Source of the DNA: Sulfurovum sp.
GTDB lineage: Bacteria; Campylobacterota; Campylobacteria; Campylobacterales; Sulfurovaceae
Direction of reading: 5' to 3'
Length of the DNA stretch: 6,218 nucleotides
NCBI GenBank assembly: GCA_015663065.1
Contig: DQSX01000183.1
Coordinates: 1 to 6,218, forward strand
The position numbers and the translations under genes were made by a program. Shown one piece after another: positions 1 to 4,627 of the stretch; the first letter of the stretch is position 1; every line of letters begins with the position of its first letter. The notes below the pieces were generated by a model that saw only the letters and a program-made list of their open reading frames with translations, had not been told where the DNA came from and did not search any database.

Positions 1-164
1 CTGCCAAAGACGACGATAGTGTGTTCGATTCCCTCAGCTTTCATTTTTGTTTCGGCTTTCAAGTAGTCAACCTGAAGTCTAATGCCACGGGCTGCGTCAG
101 AATAGAAAAAAGCCTTATCCTCTTCTGTGATCGTATAGCGTTTCTTAGTCTCTTTAATCGTCAT
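1..164 (-). CDS. LOG-family (TIGR00730-like) Rossmann-fold nucleotide-binding protein, N-terminal part only
   Basis: The reverse strand reads 54 codons from an ATG at 164 down to the window edge, so the C-terminal part lies outside. A good ribosome-binding site (AAGGAG) stands about 7 bases before the ATG. The peptide has a charged N-terminal segment, then a helix with ARGIRLQVDYLK (residues 25-36), and ends in the strand TIVVFG (49-54). This matches the start of the longer LOG/'lysine decarboxylase-like' proteins, where a similar ARxIRLQxEYLK helix precedes the first Rossmann strand and its IVVFGSAR loop. Shorter members of the family release cytokinin-type bases from nucleoside 5'-monophosphates; the substrate of this longer subgroup is not settled. 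The catalytic PGGxGTxxE motif is beyond the edge and could not be seen. It is transcribed divergently from pfkA. I see no clear promoter of its own in the 69 bases upstream. Confidence 0.75.
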   Translation of the reverse strand, partial: MTIKETKKRYTITEEDKAFFYSDAARGIRLQVDYLKAETKMKAEGIEHTIVVFG

Positions 165-190
165 AAATACGCTCCTTCTTTTTGATACTC

Positions 191-204
191 TTATGTTAAC
201 GTAA
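191..204. promoter_or_regulatory. Near-palindrome in the LOG/pfkA divergent region, possible operator
   Basis: The 14 bases TTATGTTAACGTAA pair with themselves at 12 of 14 positions around a central GTTAAC. They sit 17 bases upstream of the pfkA -10 box, where a -35 element would be. That position would suit a dimeric regulator acting on pfkA or on both divergent genes. A short AT-rich palindrome can arise by chance, so this is only a candidate. Confidence 0.25.
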
Positions 205-221
205 TAATCGGGGGATAATGG

Positions 222-227
222 TATAAT
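222..227 (+). promoter_or_regulatory. pfkA promoter, -10 box TATAAT
   Basis: A perfect TATAAT lies at 222-227 with no convincing -35 hexamer; the nearest, TTAACG at 196-201, has a 20-base spacer. Weak -35 boxes are usual for housekeeping promoters in Campylobacterota. Transcription would start near 233-235, at or on the ATG at 234. This argues that translation begins at the downstream ATG (261), leaving a leader of about 27 bases with an AAGGA at 250-254. Confidence 0.6.
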
Positions 228-260
228 TTTTAAATGAACGATCCAAAAAAAGGAAAAGGT

Positions 261-1223
261 ATGCAAAAAATAGCCATTCTCTGTTCCGGCGGTGACGTCT
301 CCGGTATGAATGCTGCACTGAAGCGTTTTGTCGAATACACGCAGGCAAAAGGGTTTATGCCATACCTTATCTATGATGGGTTCGAAGGGCTTATAGACAA
401 TAAAATAGTCCGGGCCAAATACAGTGATGTTGCAGGAATCATTACCCGAGGAGGCACAGTGATACGTTCATCCCGTTCTGAACGTTTTATGGAAAAGTCA
501 TACAGACTCAGGGCCATTGACAACCTCCACTCCCATGATATTTCTTCCGTTATAGTACTGGGAGGGGACGGCTCTTTTAAAGGTATGCAGAAACTGATAC
601 AGGAGAGTAATATCTGTTTCAGCGGCATACCGGCTACTATTGATAATGATATTGCCGGGACCGAATATTGTCTGGGGGTTGATACAGCACTTAATATTAT
701 CAAAAATGCTATCGATGCTGTACGTGATACAGCATCTTCTTTCAGTAGAGCATTTGTGATAGAGACAATGGGCAGAGAGTGTGGTTATTTAGCCCTTGTA
801 TCAGCACTGACAGGTGGAGTGGAAATGTGTCTTATCCCAGAGATCCCCTATAATCTGGATAACTATAAAAAACGCTTCATGAAAGAGATGAAGGAGGGTA
901 GAAGCTATTTTATCGCAGTAGTTTCCGAAGCATTGAAGAAGAGTGACATGATTCTGGAATGGTTTGAAAAAGAGATAGGTATGGAGTCAAGAAAAGTTGT
1001 TCTAGGTCACACTCAGCGTGGAGGAAATCCGACTGTAAATGACAGACTTATGGCTTACCGTTTTGTTACCAGTGCTATTGACGGATTGATCGCAGGAGAA
1101 AGAAGTTCTGTTGTCTGTTACAATGAGGGAGGGTTTTTGCACAAAGATATTAAAGAGATTGCTTTTAAAAAGTATACAATCTGTGCTGATCTTCTTAAGC
1201 TGGGGATGGAGTATGAAAAGTAA
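261..1223 (+). CDS. pfkA: 6-phosphofructokinase (ATP-type PfkA)
   Basis: Phosphorylates fructose 6-phosphate to fructose 1,6-bisphosphate in the cytoplasm, the committed step of glycolysis. From the ATG at 261 the protein is 320 residues, the usual PfkA length. The frame also opens at 234, but that ATG lies at the predicted transcription start and adds nine Lys/Gly-rich residues without homology. Numbered from 261: GGD at 10-12 with GMN at 15-17, the R72-equivalent at 72, GGDGS at 101-105, PATIDND at 124-130 (catalytic base Asp128), SR with the R162-equivalent at 163, MGR at 170-172, substrate Glu223, and the R243/H249/R252 equivalents at 244, 250 and 253. Gly at the second position of GGDGS indicates ATP rather than pyrophosphate use. 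Two oddities are Ala in place of the usual Gly before TIDND, and several changed effector-site residues (see findings). Campylobacter and Helicobacter lack this enzyme, so its presence fits a free-living relative that makes or breaks down glycogen. The substrate assignment is well supported; regulation is inferred. Confidence 0.93.
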   Translation: MQKIAILCSGGDVSGMNAALKRFVEYTQAKGFMPYLIYDGFEGLIDNKIVRAKYSDVAGIITRGGTVIRSSRSERFMEKSYRLRAIDNLHSHDISSVIVLGGDGSFKGMQKLIQESNICFSGIPATIDNDIAGTEYCLGVDTALNIIKNAIDAVRDTASSFSRAFVIETMGRECGYLALVSALTGGVEMCLIPEIPYNLDNYKKRFMKEMKEGRSYFIAVVSEALKKSDMILEWFEKEIGMESRKVVLGHTQRGGNPTVNDRLMAYRFVTSAIDGLIAGERSSVVCYNEGGFLHKDIKEIAFKKYTICADLLKLGMEYEK

Positions 1224-1241
1224 GACCGTTTGATGTGCAGG

Positions 1242-1422
1242 GAGATCGCATTTCCTGCCCATATCTACAGGAGTATATGGCTGTCCCAAAGCGGATGCAG
1301 CATCTATCGCCTATGAGACCGTCAAAGATTTTCTGGAGGAGGGATATGATATGAAAATCTGTTTCATATTTCACAATGGAGCAGATGAAGCGCTTTTTTG
1401 GAGAGAGAACGGTATAGTTTAA
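1242..1422 (+). pseudogene. Relic of a macro-domain (YmdB-like ADP-ribose-binding) gene, 3' part only, frameshifted
   Basis: Codons from 1245 read IAFPA; after one extra C at 1260 the next frame reads ISTGVYGCPKADAA from 1261 and runs open to TAA at 1420-1422. Joined, IAFPA-ISTGVYG-P followed by a helix and a final strand (KICFIF, then a short acidic helix) is the C-terminal third of macro domains such as E. coli YmdB, which bind ADP-ribose and remove O-acetyl or ADP-ribosyl groups. ISTGVYG is the loop that holds the ADP-ribose phosphates. The first two thirds, including the NAAN and GGGVDGAI regions, are absent: homology begins only ~20 bases after the pfkA stop. No start codon precedes the conserved loop in this frame; an in-frame TGA lies at 1231. 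The pieces cannot make a working macro domain. Its stop overlaps the stop of the convergent radical SAM gene, suggesting the two were neighbours before the 5' part was lost. The C insertion alone could be a sequencing error, but the missing N-terminal part could not be explained that way. Confidence 0.75.
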
Positions 1423-2444
1423 CGCCATATTCCTTCAAGAACATAGCCGCAATGGGAACAGGTTCCTCTCTCATCCAGTTTATTAATGACATACTGTCCG
1501 ATATGCCCTCTTCTGTTTATGACCATCGTATTGCATTTTGGACAGTAGGTTGATTCATGCGCTTCATCCTCTATATTGCCTACATAGACATATTTCAGTC
1601 CTTCTTCTATGCCTATATCATATGCTCTTCGAAGGGTCTGGCCGGGAGTGGGAGGGATATCGAGCATTTTATACATAGGGTAGAATCCGGAGAGATGCCA
1701 GGGGATTGCCGGATCAAGTTTCGCAATGAACTTTGCGATATTCCGGACCTCTTCCTCTGAGTCATTCTTGCCCGGGATCAGCAGTGTTGTTATCTCGATC
1801 CATATCCCTTTCTCATGTGCATACTTGACACACTCCAGTACCGGTTTGAGTCTGGCACCGCAGATCTCTTCATAGAACTCCTCTGTAAAACCTTTGATAT
1901 CTATGTTCATGCCGTCAATATAGGGTGCAAGCAGATCTATGGCCTTGTGTGTTTCAAATCCGCTGGTAACGTAGATGTTCTTCAGGCCTCTTTCATGTGC
2001 AAGCTTTGCCGTATCATAGGTATATTCAAAAAAGACGATCGGCTCATTGTATGTATAGGCGATTGATCGGCATTTGTTCTCCAAAGCAAGTTCTACGATC
2101 TTGTCCGGCAGTAGTTCTCTGCCGAGTATTTTCTGGTTGTGTTCTTTCGGATATTGGGAGATGTAAAAATTCTGGCAAAATTGACAAGAGAAGTTGCAAC
2201 CTACGGTGCCTATAGAAAAGGCAGTGCTTCCCGGTATAAAATGGAACATCGGCTTTTTCTCTACCGGGTCGATGTTAACTGCTGCAGCAAGTCCATAGAC
2301 GAGCAGTTTAAGTTCTCCATCTTCGACTTTTCGTACCCCGCATATCCCATATTCGCCCTCTTCAAGTGTGCAGGCCTGGGAACATGCCTGACATAGGACC
2401 TTACCGCTTTTAAGCTTTATACTTAACCATGCTGTTACTGACAT
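1419..2444 (-). CDS. amrS: AmmeMemoRadiSam-system radical SAM enzyme (AmrS-like)
   Basis: A 341-residue radical SAM protein of the pyruvate formate-lyase-activase-like branch. The [4Fe-4S] cluster motif CNFSCQFC gives Cys83, Cys87 and Cys90 (CxxxCxxC). An N-terminal cysteine group (Cys18, 21, 25, 35, the last in GICGVR) and a C-terminal zinc-ribbon-like pair (CPKC at 301-304, CSHC at 329-332) flank the barrel. YTYNEP (130-135), YVTSGFE (158-164), DIKG (182-185), FYPMYK..PPTP (254-267) and YVYVGN (285-290) are typical of AmrS. The family is named for its usual clustering with AMMECR1 (AmrA) and Memo (AmrB) proteins; its reaction is not firmly established as far as I know. Neither partner is in this window. 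The ATG at 2444 is preceded by AAAAGGAG with 5 bases of spacing, which fixes the start. It is divergent from metK, whose product SAM it must use as cofactor, and converges on the macro-domain relic with overlapping stop codons. Confidence 0.9.
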   Translation of the reverse strand: MSVTAWLSIKLKSGKVLCQACSQACTLEEGEYGICGVRKVEDGELKLLVYGLAAAVNIDPVEKKPMFHFIPGSTAFSIGTVGCNFSCQFCQNFYISQYPKEHNQKILGRELLPDKIVELALENKCRSIAYTYNEPIVFFEYTYDTAKLAHERGLKNIYVTSGFETHKAIDLLAPYIDGMNIDIKGFTEEFYEEICGARLKPVLECVKYAHEKGIWIEITTLLIPGKNDSEEEVRNIAKFIAKLDPAIPWHLSGFYPMYKMLDIPPTPGQTLRRAYDIGIEEGLKYVYVGNIEDEAHESTYCPKCNTMVINRRGHIGQYVINKLDERGTCSHCGYVLEGIWR

Positions 2445-2484
2445 TCTGTCTCCTTTTGCTCTGTCTTTGAGAGCCCGCTTTTCT

Positions 2485-2490
2485 ATTATA
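2485..2490 (-). promoter_or_regulatory. amrS promoter, -10 box TATAAT (minus strand)
   Basis: On the reverse strand a perfect TATAAT ends 41 bases before the amrS ATG. Transcription would begin near 2478, giving a leader of about 34 bases that carries the AAAAGGAG at 2457-2450. No good -35 hexamer is visible at 16-18 bases. The box lies 22 bases from the metK -35 element on the other strand, so polymerase binding at the two promoters would overlap. Confidence 0.5.
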
Positions 2491-2511
2491 CTACAAAAAG
2501 GAAACGAATGG

Positions 2512-2541
2512 TTGCAGATAGATAACCTCTTATGTTATGAT
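2512..2541 (+). promoter_or_regulatory. metK promoter (TTGCAG - 18 bp - TATGAT)
   Basis: TTGCAG at 2512-2517 and TATGAT at 2536-2541 are separated by 18 bases and match four and five of the six sigma-70 consensus positions respectively. Transcription would start near 2548, about 33 bases before the metK ATG. That leader is too short for a SAM-sensing riboswitch. The metK ribosome-binding site is GGAG at 2571-2574, six bases from the start codon. Confidence 0.5.
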
Positions 2542-2580
2542 GTATTACAGAACCAGATAAATAGAAAATAGGAGTTTATC

Positions 2581-3792
2581 ATGTATCTTTTTGCTTCCGA
2601 ATCCGTATCTGCAGGACACCCGGATAAATGTGCCGATATTATTGCAGATTCTATCGTAGACAGACTCCTGCAGCTTGATCCGGACGCCAGAGTGGCAACT
2701 GAAGTATTTATCAGCGGAAAACATATTTTTATAGGCGGAGAGGTCAAGACCATAGCATCCGTAGATACCGGATTTTATAAGAAGACAGCCATAGAAGCCC
2801 TTAAAAAGATAGGATATCCTGAGAGGGGATTTCAAAAAGGGGAAACACTTTTCCCCGAGGAGACAGAGATTGGGGTTTATGTCAGCAAGCAGTCTCCTGA
2901 TATCACTATGGGTGTTGTCAAGGAGGGTAATGAGATAGGTGCCGGTGATCAGGGGATAATGTTTGGTTATGCAACAAGTGAGCGTGATGACTATATGCCC
3001 ACAGCTTTTTCCTATGCACGTCAGATCAGGGATGTGCTGTACCAATATGCTTTGGAACATCCCGAGACCTTTGGTGTGGACATAAAAACAGAAGTGGTCA
3101 TGGACTATGGAAGCAAGGAAAATTTTGATAATTGTCATCCAGAACGTATCGCAAAGATCATTGTAGCGATACCTCACAGTAGTTCCACACAACCGCAGGA
3201 AGTCCATCTTCTGGTGAAAAAGATCATAGCGGAGGAGGTGAAGTTCAAGAGAGGACATTTTGACGAGAGTTCTATAGTATTCTATATCAACAATACAGGA
3301 AGATTCGTCATGCATTCTCCCATAGCTGACTCAGGTCTGACCGGAAGAAAAACAGTGTGCGACACATACGGAGGGTATGCCCCTGTAGGCGGAGGATCAC
3401 AGAGCTCCAAGGATTACAGTAAGGTTGACCGGTCGGCACTTTATGCTGCCAGATGGCTGGCAAAACATATTGTTGCTTCAGGACTTGCAAGAAAAGCACT
3501 GGTACAGCTCTCTTATGTGATCGCTGAACCACGCCCGATCTCTGTTACGGTTGATACACTACACACTGCTCTTACACAGATCAAAGATGAGGATCTGTCA
3601 CAAATGATCGCAGAGAAGTTCCCTCTTACACCAAGATGGATCACAGACAAATTCACACTGGACAAGCCGGGAGAGAATAGTTTCCTATATGCAGAAGTCG
3701 CGGCGAAAGGACAGATAGGTTATGCACACTACCCCTGGGAAAAACTGGATGAAGATAAGTGGTTCAAAGACCTGATCCATGGTGAAGAGTGA
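2581..3792 (+). CDS. metK: S-adenosylmethionine synthase (methionine adenosyltransferase), divergent type
   Basis: Joins ATP and methionine to form S-adenosylmethionine, the cytoplasmic methyl donor and radical SAM cofactor. The 403 residues carry the family signatures in order: SAGHPDKCAD at 10-19 (His13 equals E. coli His14), KQSPDI at 103-108, GAGDQGIMFGYA at 120-131, GLTGRK at 252-257, DTYGGYAP at 261-268 and KVDRSA at 281-286. The usually invariant loop GGGAFSGKD reads GGGSQSSKD here (270-278); the catalytic Lys277, Lys281 and Asp283 equivalents are kept. SYAIGV is changed to SYVIAE at 311-316. The C-terminus has TPRWITDKF (350-358) and YPWEKLD (384-390). I recall similar QSSKD-type enzymes in sulfur-oxidising Campylobacterota, so this is probably a lineage form rather than a defective copy. 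The ATG at 2581 has GGAG six bases upstream and the homology begins at residue 1. The gene is single, with its own promoter, divergent from amrS. Confidence 0.95.
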   Translation: MYLFASESVSAGHPDKCADIIADSIVDRLLQLDPDARVATEVFISGKHIFIGGEVKTIASVDTGFYKKTAIEALKKIGYPERGFQKGETLFPEETEIGVYVSKQSPDITMGVVKEGNEIGAGDQGIMFGYATSERDDYMPTAFSYARQIRDVLYQYALEHPETFGVDIKTEVVMDYGSKENFDNCHPERIAKIIVAIPHSSSTQPQEVHLLVKKIIAEEVKFKRGHFDESSIVFYINNTGRFVMHSPIADSGLTGRKTVCDTYGGYAPVGGGSQSSKDYSKVDRSALYAARWLAKHIVASGLARKALVQLSYVIAEPRPISVTVDTLHTALTQIKDEDLSQMIAEKFPLTPRWITDKFTLDKPGENSFLYAEVAAKGQIGYAHYPWEKLDEDKWFKDLIHGEE

Positions 3793-3800
3793 AAATATTC

Positions 3801-3817
3801 TGCTCACAAAGAGAGCA
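3801..3817 (+). terminator. Weak hairpin after metK
   Basis: TGCTC (3801-3805) pairs with GAGCA (3813-3817) around a 7-base loop, starting 9 bases after the metK stop. The stem is only five pairs and no T run follows, so it is at best a weak transcription end. It is listed because nothing better lies between metK and sodB. Confidence 0.15.
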
Positions 3818-3862
3818 TTCATCAGTACACACATATTCCATACAGACTCCTTAAGATAACCA

Positions 3863-3868
3863 TATAAT
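3863..3868 (+). promoter_or_regulatory. sodB promoter, -10 box TATAAT
   Basis: A perfect TATAAT in the 116-base metK-sodB gap, with no clear -35 hexamer. The start would fall near 3875, leaving a leader of about 33 bases with AAAGGAG at 3898-3903, five bases before the ATG. The surrounding AT-rich bases match a Fur box at only about 8 of 19 positions, so iron control cannot be read from the sequence. Confidence 0.5.
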
Positions 3869-3908
3869 ACTATTACTCTCTTTCCGAGGGTAGAACAAAG
3901 GAGAAGTT

Positions 3909-4550
3909 ATGAAACATGTATTAATGGAGTTGCCGTTTGATGAGAATGCACTTGAGCCTTATATTTCGGCAGAAACCATACAATATCACTATGGCAGACA
4001 CCATAAGGGATATCTAACCAAACTAAATGCCCTGATCGAGGGAAGCCCGTTTGAAGAGATGTCTCTTGAAGAGATCATTAAGAAGTCTGGGGATGCGATC
4101 TTCAACAATGCTTCACAAGTCTATAACCATGATTTCTATTTTAGCGGTATGAGTATGCAGAAGAGTGAACCCTCTCGAATGCTTAAAGAGTGGATAGAGC
4201 GTGATTTTGGTTCAATAGAAATATTCAAAAAGAGTTTTCTTGAGAGTGCTGCAGGTCTGTTCGGTTCGGGCTGGGTATGGCTGAGCGTGAACAGGGAGAA
4301 CCATTTGATCATAGAGTCACGCTCCAATGCCGACAACCCGATACTTTACGGACACACTCCTCTGCTCACCTGTGATGTCTGGGAACATGCCTATTATATA
4401 GACTACAGAAATGCTAGAGCAGACTATCTTGAGAAGTGGTGGGAACTTATCAACTGGGATGTTGTTTCTGAAAGGTTTGGCGAGTATCACTACATTGAAT
4501 TTCCATGTGATGACAACAGTGGAGAATGTGAGTTTCGCGAAGAGAGATAG
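3909..4550 (+). CDS. sodB: Superoxide dismutase, Fe type
   Basis: Converts superoxide to oxygen and hydrogen peroxide; probably cytoplasmic, as no signal peptide is seen. The four metal ligands are present at the expected places: His27 (QYHYGRHH), His74 (YNHDFYF), Asp156 and His160 (DVWEHAYYIDYRNAR). Gln70 in FNNASQVYNH, plus the FGSGWVWL motif (118-125), indicate the iron rather than manganese type. The fold normally ends near NWDVVSERF (182-190); here 23 more residues follow, acidic, with Cys200 and Cys207 (CDDNSGEC). Helicobacter pylori SodB also carries a C-terminal extension, though I do not recall such cysteines there. Length is 213 residues against about 193 for E. coli SodB. Start and ribosome-binding site are unambiguous. 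The gene has its own promoter and lies 74 bases upstream of the beta-CASP gene with no terminator between them, so read-through into that gene is likely. Confidence 0.95.
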   Translation: MKHVLMELPFDENALEPYISAETIQYHYGRHHKGYLTKLNALIEGSPFEEMSLEEIIKKSGDAIFNNASQVYNHDFYFSGMSMQKSEPSRMLKEWIERDFGSIEIFKKSFLESAAGLFGSGWVWLSVNRENHLIIESRSNADNPILYGHTPLLTCDVWEHAYYIDYRNARADYLEKWWELINWDVVSERFGEYHYIEFPCDDNSGECEFREER

Positions 4551-4605
4551 TTTTAACAAAGAATATACACAAACAGGAGTACAATAGTATCAGGAAGGTC
4601 TAAAT

Positions 4606-4611
4606 TATAAT
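4606..4611 (+). promoter_or_regulatory. Possible -10 box TATAAT close to the beta-CASP gene
   Basis: A perfect TATAAT, but it lies only 13-16 bases before the two candidate ATGs (4625 and 4628). Transcription from it would start near 4618, at the AAGGG (4618-4622) that would serve as ribosome-binding site, leaving almost no leader. It may be chance in AT-rich DNA, with the gene read from the sodB promoter instead. Confidence 0.3.
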
Positions 4612-4627
4612 TGAAAGAAGGGTAATG

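Noticed and set aside
1351..1422. Small independent gene starting at ATG 1351
   Set aside because: The 23 codons are the tail of the macro-domain relic in the same frame; there is no sign of independent use, even though GGAGG lies upstream.
2548..2580. SAM riboswitch in the metK leader
   Set aside because: The leader predicted from the promoter is about 33 bases with no stem structure, too short for any known SAM riboswitch class.
2545..3315. Long reverse-strand open frame (256 codons) inside metK
   Set aside because: It lies opposite metK, whose frame carries every expected motif; the reverse peptide is Cys/Leu/Ile-rich without any recognisable domain and has no convincing ribosome-binding site.
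3855..3873. Fur box upstream of sodB
   Set aside because: GATAACCATATAATACTAT matches the 19-base consensus at only about 8 positions and mostly in its first half; AT-rich promoter sequence explains it.
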